DNA of 64,000 nt, taken from contig NZ_AP018049.1 of NCBI RefSeq assembly GCF_003609775.1, forward strand, positions 1,240,001-1,304,000, read 5' to 3'. Under the pieces are notes generated by a model. The model was not told the DNA's origin. It worked only from the letters and a program-made list of their open reading frames with translations, and searched no databases. This document shows positions 20,769-29,831 of the stretch, piece by piece. Made by a program: the position numbers and the translations under genes. Each line of letters opens with the position of its first letter. Within the stretch, counting starts at the first letter, position 1. The DNA is from Prevotella melaninogenica (lineage in GTDB: Bacteria; Bacteroidota; Bacteroidia; Bacteroidales; Bacteroidaceae).

Positions 20769-23435
20769 ATGATGACAGCAAACGAAATCCGCGACTCTTA
20801 CTTGAAATTCTTTGAGTCGAAGGGACACGTTATCGTACCGTCTGCCCCTATGGTTATCAAGGACGACCCTACGCTGATGTTCACTAATGCTGGTATGAAC
20901 CAGTGGAAAGATATTATCCTTGGAACAAAGGATCCAGAACCTCGTCGCCGTGCAGACTCGCAGAAATGTCTGCGCGTTAGTGGTAAGCATAATGACTTGG
21001 AAGAGGTAGGTCGTGATGCAGCTCTCAGCCACCACACCATGTTTGAGATGTTGGGTAACTGGAGCTTTGGTGACTATTTCAAGGAAAAGGCAATTGATTA
21101 CGCTTACGAATATCTTGTAAACATTCTCCACCTCGACCCGAAAGACCTTTACGTATCAGTCTTTGAGGGTGACGAGGCTGAAGGAATCTCACGCGATGAT
21201 GAGGCAGCAAGCTACTGGGAGAAGCATTTCCCTAAGAATCATATCGTCAACGGAAACAAGCACGATAACTTCTGGGAGATGGGTGACACAGGTCCTTGTG
21301 GTCCTTGTTCAGAGATTCATATCGACTTCCGTTCAGAAGAAGAGAAAGCTCAGGTACCTGGTGAGGAACTTGTAAACAAGGATCATCCACAGGTTATTGA
21401 GATTTGGAACATTGTGTTCATGCAGTTCAATCGTAAGTCAGACGGTAGTCTTGACCCATTGAAGATGCAGGTTATCGATACCGGTATGGGCTTTGAGCGT
21501 CTCGTTCGTCTCATGCAGGGCAAGACCTCAAACTATGATACAGACATCTTTGCACCAGTTATTGCAGAGATTGAGAAGATTTCAGGCAAGAAGTATAACC
21601 ACACCTTCCCAGAGGGTGCTAATGGTGAGGGCGTCAATGAAGAGCAAAAGGTAGACATCGCTATGCGTGTTGTAGCCGACCACCTTCGTGCTGTTGCTTT
21701 CTCAATTGCTGACGGTCAGTTGCCAAGCAATGCTAAGGCTGGTTACGTTATCCGTCGAATCCTTCGTCGTGCCGTACGTTATGCTTATACCTTCCTCGGT
21801 CAGAAGGAAGCTTTCATGTACAAATTACTCAATGTATTGGTACGTGAGATGGGTGCTGCTTACCCAGAGCTTACTGCACAGCGTGAGCTGATTGGCCGTG
21901 TGATGAAGGAAGAGGAAGACTCATTCCTTCGTACATTAGAAAAGGGTATCATGCTCCTTAATGGTGCAATGGACGAATTGAAGGCACATGGTCAGACTCA
22001 ACTTGATGGTAAGGAGGCTTTCCGCCTCTTCGACACCTACGGTTTCCCACTCGACCTCACCGAACTTATCTGCGCAGAGAACGGCTATACCGTTGACGAA
22101 AAGCAGTTCAATGAGGAGATGGCACAGCAGAAGGCACGTGCCCGCAATGCTGCTGCTGTTGAGAATGGTGACTGGGAAATACTGCGTGAAGGCGAACAGG
22201 AGTTTGTTGGTTATGACTATACAGAATACGAATGCCACATCCTTCGCTACCGAAAGGTGACCCAGAAGAAGAACAGCTTCTATGAGCTTGTACTCGACCA
22301 CACTCCTTTCTATGGTGAGATGGGTGGTCAGGTAGGTGACCAAGGTGTACTCGTTAGTGAGGACGAGACAATCAATGTAATCGATACCAAGCGTGAGAAC
22401 AACCAGAGCGTACACATCGTTAAGGAACTTCCAAAGAACCTTGAGGCTGATTTCATGGCTTGTGTTGACACAGAGAAGCGTGATGCTTCAGCTGCCAACC
22501 ATACTGCAACCCACCTCCTCGACTATGCTTTGAAGCAGGTTCTCGGTGAGCATGCAGAGCAGAAGGGTTCGTATGTAAGTCCTGACACCCTTCGTTTCGA
22601 CGTTTCTCACTTCCAGAAGATTACCGATGAGGAACTTCGTCAGGTTGAGAAGCTTGTCAATGAGATGATTCGCAAGGATTATCCAATGGACGAGCATCGT
22701 GATACGCCAATGGAGGAGGCAAAGAAGATGGGTGCAGTAGCCCTCTTCGGTGAGAAGTATGGCGATAAGGTTCGTGTGGTACGTTTCGGTCCAAGTTGCG
22801 AGTTCTGTGGTGGTATTCATGCCACCTCAACGGGTCGCATCGGTTTCTTCAAGATTGTTGGCGAGAGCAGTGTTGCTGCTGGTGTACGTCGCATCGAGGC
22901 TATGACAGGTGAAACTTGTGAGAACGCTATCTACGCTCTTGAAGATACTTTGCGTGATTTGAGAACAATGTTCAACAATGCTAAGAACCTCAAGGCTATC
23001 CTCGCTAAGTTTGTTGAGGAGAACGACCACATGAAGAAGGAACTTGAGAGTTTCCGTGCTCAAGTTGTTAGCCGTGCTGCAAAGAATATGGTAGAACGTG
23101 CTGAGACCGTGAATGGCGTACATGTTGTAACTTCTGTTTTGCCAATCGACCCAGCTTCTGCCAAGGATATCGTCTTCAAGGTGCGTGAAGCGTTACCAGA
23201 GAAACTCGTTTGTGTACTCGGTTCTGTACATGACAATCGTCCTCTCTTATCAATCATGCTTAGTGATGACATGGTAAAAGATTATAGCTTGAACGCTGGT
23301 CAGATTATCCGTGAGGCTGCTAAACTCATCCAGGGTGGCGGTGGCGGTCAGCCACACTATGCTCAGGCAGGTGGTAAGAATGCAGAAGGCATCAGATCAG
23401 CTGTGGATAAAGTAATTGAATTAATTAGCTTATAA
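20769..23435 (+). CDS. alaS: alanyl-tRNA synthetase
   Basis: 888-residue class II synthetase that charges tRNA-Ala. N-terminal catalytic core with [15 protein letters not shown], motif 2 [14 protein letters not shown] and motif 3 GMGFERL. The editing domain zinc ligands are HTATH (about 578-582) and [10 protein letters not shown] (about 678), and the DHHA1-type C-terminal domain ends with the Gly-rich [14 protein letters not shown]. The length is normal. An ATG codon follows the first, so the start could be one residue later. Strong own promoter and strong terminator, hence probably monocistronic. Confidence 0.98.
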   Translation: MMTANEIRDSYLKFFESKGHVIVPSAPMVIKDDPTLMFTNAGMNQWKDIILGTKDPEPRRRADSQKCLRVSGKHNDLEEVGRDAALSHHTMFEMLGNWSFGDYFKEKAIDYAYEYLVNILHLDPKDLYVSVFEGDEAEGISRDDEAASYWEKHFPKNHIVNGNKHDNFWEMGDTGPCGPCSEIHIDFRSEEEKAQVPGEELVNKDHPQVIEIWNIVFMQFNRKSDGSLDPLKMQVIDTGMGFERLVRLMQGKTSNYDTDIFAPVIAEIEKISGKKYNHTFPEGANGEGVNEEQKVDIAMRVVADHLRAVAFSIADGQLPSNAKAGYVIRRILRRAVRYAYTFLGQKEAFMYKLLNVLVREMGAAYPELTAQRELIGRVMKEEEDSFLRTLEKGIMLLNGAMDELKAHGQTQLDGKEAFRLFDTYGFPLDLTELICAENGYTVDEKQFNEEMAQQKARARNAAAVENGDWEILREGEQEFVGYDYTEYECHILRYRKVTQKKNSFYELVLDHTPFYGEMGGQVGDQGVLVSEDETINVIDTKRENNQSVHIVKELPKNLEADFMACVDTEKRDASAANHTATHLLDYALKQVLGEHAEQKGSYVSPDTLRFDVSHFQKITDEELRQVEKLVNEMIRKDYPMDEHRDTPMEEAKKMGAVALFGEKYGDKVRVVRFGPSCEFCGGIHATSTGRIGFFKIVGESSVAAGVRRIEAMTGETCENAIYALEDTLRDLRTMFNNAKNLKAILAKFVEENDHMKKELESFRAQVVSRAAKNMVERAETVNGVHVVTSVLPIDPASAKDIVFKVREALPEKLVCVLGSVHDNRPLLSIMLSDDMVKDYSLNAGQIIREAAKLIQGGGGGQPHYAQAGGKNAEGIRSAVDKVIELISL

Positions 23436-23449
23436 AGCTATTAAATACA

Positions 23450-23484
23450 AAAAATAAGGAGAGCCAAGAGCTCTCCTTATTTTT
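23450..23484 (+). terminator. terminator of alaS
   Basis: A 15-bp perfect stem (23450-23464 with 23470-23484, arm AAAAATAAGGAGAGC) with loop CAAGA and a T-rich 3' side running into further T residues. It lies 15 nt after the alaS stop. Confidence 0.88.
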
Positions 23485-23511
23485 TTACTTATCTATTCAT
23501 CGCAAATTATT

Positions 23512-23599
23512 TTCATGAAAAGAAATAATTATTTACGCGACAATAAATATTTTTATTCATGAAAAGAAATCTTTTTGTTCGTGAAAATAATTCGAAATC
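23512..23599. repeat. four-unit, 22-bp-period array of TTCATGAA-type sites (array 3)
   Basis: Cores at 23512 (TTCATGAA), 23534 (TACGCGAC), 23556 (TTCATGAA) and 23578 (TTCGTGAA), exactly 22 bp apart with A/T-rich spacers. It sits between the alaS terminator and the 3' end of the convergent lpxB gene. Confidence 0.85.
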
Positions 23600-23664
23600 A
23601 ATAGACTTATTTGACTAAAACAAATGTACCACTTTACTAATACACATGGTTTCAAGCAGTCTAC

Positions 23665-24864
23665 TTATTCATAAGTTTGCTCACTAACAAACTCATTTTC
23701 AGATTCACTTGACAGCTCATAAACCTGCCTACCCGATAGTTTTTCGACCATAATCCTCGCCGCATTATCAGGTGCCACCTTATCACCCAAACGCTCACGA
23801 ACAAGTTGGTAATCAGCTAACATACGTTCACGCAAAGGCTGACCAGGAAGGATGCGATACAACTCATTAGCAATGTTGCGAATAGAGAAGCGATCAGCAA
23901 GAAGTTCTTGCACAATCTCCTTATCAGCAATAAGATTGACAAGAGAGATAAAACGCACCTTGATAATATGCTTAAAAGCAAAACGAATCAACTTTGGAAC
24001 AGGTGTTTCGTAGCAGACAACCTGCGGAACATTCATCAAGGCTGTCTCGAGCGTAGCAGTACCGCTGGTAACGAGTGCTACGGTAGCATGACTGAGAAGC
24101 TCGTAAGTCTGCGTCTTTACCATCTTTGCTTCACTATCACCTAAATACTTCTTATAGTAGCTTTCAGTGATAGAAGGTGCTGCGGCAACCACCATCTGAT
24201 AATCCTCAAAATGGCGAGCAGCCTCAAGCATAGAAGGAAGATTGTCCTTTATCTCCTGCTTACGACTACCAGCAAGAAGAGCAATGATAGGCTTAGAAGA
24301 CAATCCGTTACACTGACAAAACTCGTCTTTTGACTCTGAATAGACATGACGGAAATTATCAACCTCCTCGGCAGTAGGATTACCAACGTAATGTATTTTA
24401 TAATTATGTTTCTTCTCATAGAAAGGAACTTCAAACGGAAGGATTGAGAACATCTCCCTTACATCACGCTTGATAGCTTTGATACGCCATTCCTTCCATG
24501 CCCATATCTTTGGGGAGATATAGTAATAGACAGGAATATTGGTATTCTTTTTTACAAACTTGGCGATATTAAGATTGAATCCTGGATAGTCAACAAGGAT
24601 AACCGCATCGGGCTTCCAACGCACAATATCCTCCTTACACATCTTCATATTCTTAAAGATGGTAGGTAGATGCAGCAATACAGGGACGAAACCCATATAG
24701 GCAAGTTCACGATAATGCTTCACACGTGTACCGCCCACTTTCGTCATCAAGTCACCACCAAAGAAGCGGAACTCAGCCTCTGCATCATACTGCATCAACG
24801 ACTGCATAAGGCGTGAGGCATGTAAGTCGCCAGATGCTTCACCAACTATCAGGTAATACTTCAT
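23665..24864 (-). CDS. lpxB: lipid-A-disaccharide synthase
   Basis: 399-residue GT19 glycosyltransferase that joins UDP-diacylglucosamine and lipid X to make the lipid A disaccharide at the inner membrane. N-terminal MKYYLIVGEASGDLHASRLM (the GEASGD signature), then VDYPGFNLNIAKF, YYISPKIWAW, LLAGSRKQEI and the C-terminal donor-site GTATLETAL region are all present. The C-terminal extension after about 370 is Glu/Ser-rich and not conserved. It starts 12 nt after surE, so surE-lpxB form an operon on the minus strand. Confidence 0.96.
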   Translation of the reverse strand: MKYYLIVGEASGDLHASRLMQSLMQYDAEAEFRFFGGDLMTKVGGTRVKHYRELAYMGFVPVLLHLPTIFKNMKMCKEDIVRWKPDAVILVDYPGFNLNIAKFVKKNTNIPVYYYISPKIWAWKEWRIKAIKRDVREMFSILPFEVPFYEKKHNYKIHYVGNPTAEEVDNFRHVYSESKDEFCQCNGLSSKPIIALLAGSRKQEIKDNLPSMLEAARHFEDYQMVVAAAPSITESYYKKYLGDSEAKMVKTQTYELLSHATVALVTSGTATLETALMNVPQVVCYETPVPKLIRFAFKHIIKVRFISLVNLIADKEIVQELLADRFSIRNIANELYRILPGQPLRERMLADYQLVRERLGDKVAPDNAARIMVEKLSGRQVYELSSESENEFVSEQTYE

Positions 24865-24876
24865 AACATTAAAGGA

Positions 24877-25650
24877 TTAAAGAGATTCCCACGTTTTCAT
24901 CTTATCAAGCACTTCATAATCAGTCACGTCAATTTTCGAAGGCGTAACTGTTACATATCCATGCTCTAATGCCCACTGATCATTATCGGTTGCATCTGGC
25001 TCATCGTTACGATAATGACCTGTCATCCAATAATAATCAAAGCCACGAGGATGCTTGCAAGCCTCAACCTCTCTCGTCCAACTACCCCAACCCATACGGC
25101 ACACCTTCAGTCCTGCAAACTTCTCAACCTTTGGGAAGTTTACATTCAGACAAATACCTTTTGGCAATCCCTCAGCAAGAACTTTCTTGACAATAAGTCT
25201 TACGTAATCACGTTGGTAAGAAAGATCTGCATTAGGATCGTAATCACAACTTGAAAAGGCGATAGAAGGGATATATTTCATACAACCTTCATACGCAATA
25301 CCCATCGTTCCACTGTAATGATTATTCACAGAAGAATTATCTCCATGATTGATACCACCCAAGATAAGATCAGGCTTTCGGTCAACAAGAATCTGGTCTA
25401 ACGCTAACTTCACACAATCAACAGGCGTACCAGTACATGACCACACCTCACAATCAGGAATATTGTGACGCTTCTTTAACAACAGATAATCAACCACAGA
25501 GAAAGCACATGAGAAACCCGAACGTCCTGCTTCAGGAGCACAGACAACAACATCTGCAAAATCTGTAAGGAATGAAACGAGCGTACGAATACCATTAGAG
25601 TGGTATCCGTCATCATTGGATATAAGTATGAGTGGTTTCTTAGAATTCAT
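24877..25650 (-). CDS. surE: 5'/3'-nucleotidase SurE
   Basis: Metal-dependent nucleoside monophosphate phosphatase of the SurE family. N-terminal ISNDDGYHSNGI carries the Asp pair that binds metal, followed by VVVCAPEAGRSGFSCAF, GTPVDCVKLAL and GGINHGDNSSVNNHYSGTMG, all family signatures. I place the start at the ATG at 25650; an in-frame GTG three codons upstream (25659) is less likely. A -7-like TACTTTTG lies about 22 nt upstream. It is cotranscribed with lpxB. Confidence 0.95.
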   Translation of the reverse strand: MNSKKPLILISNDDGYHSNGIRTLVSFLTDFADVVVCAPEAGRSGFSCAFSVVDYLLLKKRHNIPDCEVWSCTGTPVDCVKLALDQILVDRKPDLILGGINHGDNSSVNNHYSGTMGIAYEGCMKYIPSIAFSSCDYDPNADLSYQRDYVRLIVKKVLAEGLPKGICLNVNFPKVEKFAGLKVCRMGWGSWTREVEACKHPRGFDYYWMTGHYRNDEPDATDNDQWALEHGYVTVTPSKIDVTDYEVLDKMKTWESL

Positions 25651-25723
25651 AAATTTCACTTTGATTTCAGTGCAAAAGTACGAAAAAAGGTTTATAAAGC
25701 CCTCCTATCTCATATAAAATATG

Positions 25724-25731
25724 TATCTTTG
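25724..25731 (+). promoter_or_regulatory. -7 element (TATCTTTG) of parA
   Basis: TATCTTTG matches the Bacteroidota -7 consensus and lies 33 nt before the parA start codon. No clear -33 motif is visible at the normal distance. Confidence 0.5.
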
Positions 25732-25764
25732 TAGCCTAATAAATGTATAGGATTAAATAGAAAA

Positions 25765-26532
25765 ATGGGAAAGATTATCGCACTTGCCAACCAAAAAGGC
25801 GGCGTCGGAAAGACGACTACCACCATCAACTTGGCGGCTTCTTTAGCTACGCTTGAGAAGTCTGTATTGGTGATTGATGCCGATCCGCAGGCGAATGCCT
25901 CCAGCGGTTTAGGCGTAGATATCAAGGAGGTGGATTGTTCGCTTTACGAATGTATCATTGACCATGCCGACATAAAAGATGCTATCTACACAACTGACAT
26001 AGAAGGATTGGACATTGTTCCGAGCCATATCGACCTTGTTGGAGCTGAAATTGAGATGTTAAAGCTTAATGGTCGTGAGAAGGTTATGAGCAGCCTGCTT
26101 GCTCCAATCCGCGACGAATACGATTACATTCTGATTGACTGTAGTCCGTCACTTGGTTTGATTACTGTCAACGCCTTAACAGCAGCTGACTCTGTTATCA
26201 TTCCTGTGCAGTGTGAATACTTCGCATTGGAGGGTATCAGTAAGCTGTTGAATACCATTAAGATTATCAAGAGTAAGCTGAATCCAAAGTTGGAGATAGA
26301 GGGCTTCCTGCTGACGATGTACGACAGTCGTCTACGTCTTGCCCGTCAGATTTACGATGAGGTGAAGCGCCACTTCCAAGAGTTAGTATTCAAGGCTGTT
26401 ATCCAGCGTAACGTGAAACTCTCTGAGAGTCCGAGTCATGGTTTACCAGTTATCCTCTATGATGCTGACTCTACAGGTGCAAAGAATCATCTTAGCCTTG
26501 CAAAGGAAATCATTGAAAAGAATAAGAAATAA
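25765..26532 (+). CDS. parA: chromosome partitioning ATPase ParA/Soj
   Basis: 255-residue ParA-type P-loop ATPase that binds DNA non-specifically as an ATP dimer and drives segregation with ParB. Deviant Walker A KGGVGKTTTTINLAASLA (about 10-27), Walker A' VLVIDADPQANASSG, Walker B YILIDCSPSLG, and VIQRNVKLSESPSHG near the C-terminus. It lacks the N-terminal HTH of plasmid ParA, as expected for chromosomal Soj. parB follows after a 223-nt spacer that contains short repeats, which is a wider gap than usual for this pair. Confidence 0.97.
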   Translation: MGKIIALANQKGGVGKTTTTINLAASLATLEKSVLVIDADPQANASSGLGVDIKEVDCSLYECIIDHADIKDAIYTTDIEGLDIVPSHIDLVGAEIEMLKLNGREKVMSSLLAPIRDEYDYILIDCSPSLGLITVNALTAADSVIIPVQCEYFALEGISKLLNTIKIIKSKLNPKLEIEGFLLTMYDSRLRLARQIYDEVKRHFQELVFKAVIQRNVKLSESPSHGLPVILYDADSTGAKNHLSLAKEIIEKNKK

Positions 26533-26643
26533 AAAAGGGAAAGATACGGAGTGTAAAGGTGTACTTTGAGGCTTACAGACGTACTGTTTTCTGGTTGTAA
26601 AACTAATGTTTCTATCACAGATATATTAGCTGTTAGAAATAAA

Positions 26644-26745
26644 GAAACTAAGAACTGGAAACTAAGAACTGGAAACTAAGAACATCGTAGCATCGAGCAT
26701 AACAACCACTAACTCCACCTAACTCCTTAACTCCATTAACTCCCA
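26644..26745. repeat. short tandem repeats between parA and parB
   Basis: A 14-bp unit GAAACTAAGAACTG is repeated 2.9 times (26644-26683), followed by an AACTCC-rich stretch (about 26709-26745) like the arms of the element upstream of cutC. It ends about 11 nt before the parB start codon. Confidence 0.75.
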
Positions 26746-26755
26746 AACAAAGACT

Positions 26756-27661
26756 ATGGCTGTACAAAAGAAATATAATCGAAACGCAAAGACCAATGCC
26801 CTCGGCCGTGGTCTGGATGCCTTAATATCTACTGAAGCTGTCAGTACACAAGGAAGTTCTACCATCAACGAGGTTGCCTTAGACCAGATTGAAGCCAATC
26901 CTAACCAACCTCGTCGTGAGTTCGACCCTGTTGCGTTGGAAGAGTTGGCGAATAGTATCCGTGAATTAGGACTCGTTCAACCAATAACCTTACGTCAGGT
27001 AGACGAGAACCGTTTCCAGATTATTGCTGGTGAACGCCGTTGGCGTGCCAGTCAGTTGGCAGGCTTGAAAGCTGTTCCAGCCTATATCCGTACGATTAAG
27101 GACGAGAATGTAATGGAGTTGGCGCTGGTTGAGAACATCCAGCGTGAGGACTTGAATGCGATTGAGATTGCTTTGGCTTACGAACATCTGCTTGAAAAGA
27201 GCGGAATGACACAGGAGCGTGTAGCAGAGCGTGTGGGTAAGAGCCGTGCTGCTATTGCTAACTACCTTCGTTTGTTGAAGCTTCCTGCATTGGTACAGAT
27301 GGGTCTGCAAAAGAAAGAAATAGACATGGGACATGCCCGTGCATTGCTTTCTTTGGATAGTCCTTCACTGCAATTGAAACTCTATCGTGAGATTTTAAAG
27401 AACGGATATAGTGTTCGCAAGGTTGAAGAACTGTGTCAGCAACTCAATAACGGAGAAGATATACAGAGCGCAAAGAAGAAAATCTCTGCACGCACCCGAC
27501 TCCCAGAGGAGTTCAATATCCTCAAGCAGCGACTCTCATCATTCTTCGATACGAAGGTACAGATGAGTTGTAACGCTGATGGAAAGGGGAAGATTAGTAT
27601 TCCGTTTGCATCAGAAGAGGAATTACTTCACATCATGGAAGTGATGGATAAGATGAAGTAA
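26756..27661 (+). CDS. parB: ParB/Spo0J partition protein
   Basis: 301-residue centromere-binding CTPase. N-terminal basic stretch and GRGLDALIS, CTP-binding motifs NPNQPRREFD, GERRWRAS and ENIQREDLNAIEIA, then the HTH (TQERVAERVGKSRAAIANYLRLLKL split over about 160-184) and a C-terminal dimerisation domain. Layout and length are standard. A parS-like site was not recognised by eye in the neighbourhood. The downstream genes (DUF5683, lytic transglycosylase, relA/spoT) are the usual Bacteroidota neighbours. Confidence 0.97.
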   Translation: MAVQKKYNRNAKTNALGRGLDALISTEAVSTQGSSTINEVALDQIEANPNQPRREFDPVALEELANSIRELGLVQPITLRQVDENRFQIIAGERRWRASQLAGLKAVPAYIRTIKDENVMELALVENIQREDLNAIEIALAYEHLLEKSGMTQERVAERVGKSRAAIANYLRLLKLPALVQMGLQKKEIDMGHARALLSLDSPSLQLKLYREILKNGYSVRKVEELCQQLNNGEDIQSAKKKISARTRLPEEFNILKQRLSSFFDTKVQMSCNADGKGKISIPFASEEELLHIMEVMDKMK

Positions 27662-27832
27662 TACTTCCCATACGGAAAGATTAAGGTATTAGTAAGTATA
27701 AGATAAGCAAGTATTCTGGTTTAGAATAACTATTCACAAGCATTAGAAAGCCTCAACAAGTGGCTGACTACAAGGCAAAGAAGAAGTAGCGAAAGTTTCA
27801 AACCAGTAACTTAAGCAAGACAAAGGGTAGTG

Positions 27833-28612
27833 ATGAAGATGAAGAATAGAATCCTCAAAGGACTGTTGATAGCCGGAATACTCACCAGTGTTACGGTCAT
27901 GCAGGCACAAGATCTGCCCCATGACACGTTAAAGGTGATATATCCAGGCGACTCCGCAGTCGTTGAGATACCTAATTCGCAGGATAAATATATAGAAGAG
28001 AAGGCTATCCTCACACCAGATGATGAGGGTAAACTCACTTCTGTTCTGCGAAAGGATAGTGTCGGCATGGTAAAGAAACAGGGACGCGACTGGTCTAAGT
28101 GGCGCCCTAATCCTAAGCGTGCTTTGTGGCTTGCACTCGTCATTCCTGGTGCTGGACAGGTCTACAACCGTAAGTACTGGAAACTACCAATCTTTTACGG
28201 AGGCTTTGTTGGCTGCGTTTATGCCATGACATGGAACAACCAAATGTACCATGATTATGCGCAGGCTTATATGGACATTATGGATAATGACCCAACAACG
28301 CAGAGTTATAATAACTTCCTACACCTCGGAGCTACGATTACCCCTGCCAATGAAGAACGTTATAAGAACATCTTCAAACAGCGCAAGGACCGCTATCGTA
28401 GATGGCGTGACCTGAGTATTTTTACTACTATTGCTGTTTATGCCTTGTCAGTTATTGATGCTTACGTAGACGCTTCCTTATCCGACTTTGACATATCAGA
28501 TGACCTCTCACTGCATATTGCACCGACGGTCATATCAAATAAGAGTATCGCTACACCTAACAATCCTTTCCGTTCATCGGCAATAGGTATTGGATGTAGT
28601 CTGACATTCTAA
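27833..28612 (+). CDS. DUF5683 family protein
   Basis: About 259 residues with a signal sequence (LLIAGILTSVTVMQAQ). The DUF5683 hallmark RALWLALVIPGAGQVYNRKY lies near residue 98 and is followed by hydrophobic segments (FYGGFVGCVYAM, and IFTTIAVYALSVIDAYVDASL near the C-terminus), so it is probably anchored in the envelope. The function is unknown; the family is consistently encoded between parB and a murein transglycosylase in Bacteroidota, which hints at an envelope role. The start at the ATG 27833 is preferred over an overlapping GTG at 27830. Confidence 0.88.
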   Translation: MKMKNRILKGLLIAGILTSVTVMQAQDLPHDTLKVIYPGDSAVVEIPNSQDKYIEEKAILTPDDEGKLTSVLRKDSVGMVKKQGRDWSKWRPNPKRALWLALVIPGAGQVYNRKYWKLPIFYGGFVGCVYAMTWNNQMYHDYAQAYMDIMDNDPTTQSYNNFLHLGATITPANEERYKNIFKQRKDRYRRWRDLSIFTTIAVYALSVIDAYVDASLSDFDISDDLSLHIAPTVISNKSIATPNNPFRSSAIGIGCSLTF

Positions 28613-28652
28613 GCAGCAGCGCACTGTATTTGCGTTAACTAACTAAGAAATA

Positions 28653-29789
28653 ATGAGTAGAAAGAGATATATTGTTTCCTTCCTTGTTACAATGGGAGCA
28701 ACCTGCGGATTGTATGCACAACAGCAAACAGTTGTTGACAGCCGTGGTAAAGCTGTGAGTGTGATGATTCCTGATGCATCAGAAACGATGGCAGGATATG
28801 TTGACGTAGACTATATAGATGATAAGTTCTATAATAGTGGTATAGAAACAGGGTTTAAGAATACACCCTCTACGAATGCAACAGAGCCAGAAAACGGCAT
28901 GGAAGTTATAGATCGTAAGATGCGTAATCTATCGAATGTGATGACAATGACCTGTAATGAGGAAGTTAAGAAATATATCGATCGCTACACAAAGGCTGGA
29001 CGCCAATCAACTTCTTACCTCTTAGGACGTGCACGTTATTACAACCCTATCTTTGAAGAAGCACTGCGTTTCTATGGTTTACCATTAGAGTTGAAGTATC
29101 TTCCTGTGATAGAATCAGGCTTAAATCCCAATGCTACCTCACGTGTGGGAGCAGCAGGACTATGGCAATTCATGGCAACAACCGGTAAACAATATGACCT
29201 TCAGATTGACAGTTATATTGATGAACGCCGCGACCCAGAGAAGTCTTCCTACGCTGCAGCACGTATGCTGAGCGACCTTTACAAACGATTTGGCGATTGG
29301 ACATTGGCACTTGCTGCCTATAACTGTGGACCGGGACGTGTTAGCAGTGCTATCACAAAGGCTGGTGGTGGTGCTGACTTCTGGGCTGTCTATCAGCATT
29401 TACCAAAGGAGACACGTGGTTATGTTCCTGCTTTCATTGCTGCTAATTATGTAATGAACTACTATGCAGATTACGACATCACACCTTTATCAACAGGTCT
29501 ACCCAACCGCTGTGATACGATCATTGTAGAGAAAGACGTTACACTTGCTAAGATTGCCAATGTATTAGGTATGAATGTGGACGATTTGAAAGTACTTAAC
29601 CCACAGTATCGACAAGGCTTAATCAAGGCTTATGCAACAAATGGCGTAGCTAAGTTACGCCTACCTTCTGAGATGATTGAGAAGTTCAAAGACTTCAAAG
29701 ATCAGATTTACCAAAACGAAACACCAAGCGAAGAGCCTAACATGACTATCGCGGCTACTAATACAAGCCAAGAAGCCATATTATACTAA
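28653..29789 (+). CDS. membrane-bound lytic murein transglycosylase (MltD-like)
   Basis: 378-residue exported protein with an SLT catalytic domain that cleaves the MurNAc-GlcNAc bond of peptidoglycan with 1,6-anhydro product. Catalytic Glu in PVIESGLNPNATSRVGAAG (about residue 152), then GLWQFM, DERRDPEKSSYAAARML and ALAAYNCGPGRV, all family motifs. The C-terminal TLAKIANVLGMNVDDLKVLNPQ is a LysM-like peptidoglycan-binding segment. Signal peptide to about residue 23. It lies in the DUF5683-mltD-relA cluster. Confidence 0.93.
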   Translation: MSRKRYIVSFLVTMGATCGLYAQQQTVVDSRGKAVSVMIPDASETMAGYVDVDYIDDKFYNSGIETGFKNTPSTNATEPENGMEVIDRKMRNLSNVMTMTCNEEVKKYIDRYTKAGRQSTSYLLGRARYYNPIFEEALRFYGLPLELKYLPVIESGLNPNATSRVGAAGLWQFMATTGKQYDLQIDSYIDERRDPEKSSYAAARMLSDLYKRFGDWTLALAAYNCGPGRVSSAITKAGGGADFWAVYQHLPKETRGYVPAFIAANYVMNYYADYDITPLSTGLPNRCDTIIVEKDVTLAKIANVLGMNVDDLKVLNPQYRQGLIKAYATNGVAKLRLPSEMIEKFKDFKDQIYQNETPSEEPNMTIAATNTSQEAILY

Positions 29790-29831
29790 CAAGATTCTTT
29801 TACCTTATTATATATAACGGGAGGATGCACA

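Noticed and set aside
20679..21131. Long minus-strand open frames inside alaS and other core genes
   Set aside because: They lie opposite well-supported genes, have no domains and reflect codon bias of the coding strand.
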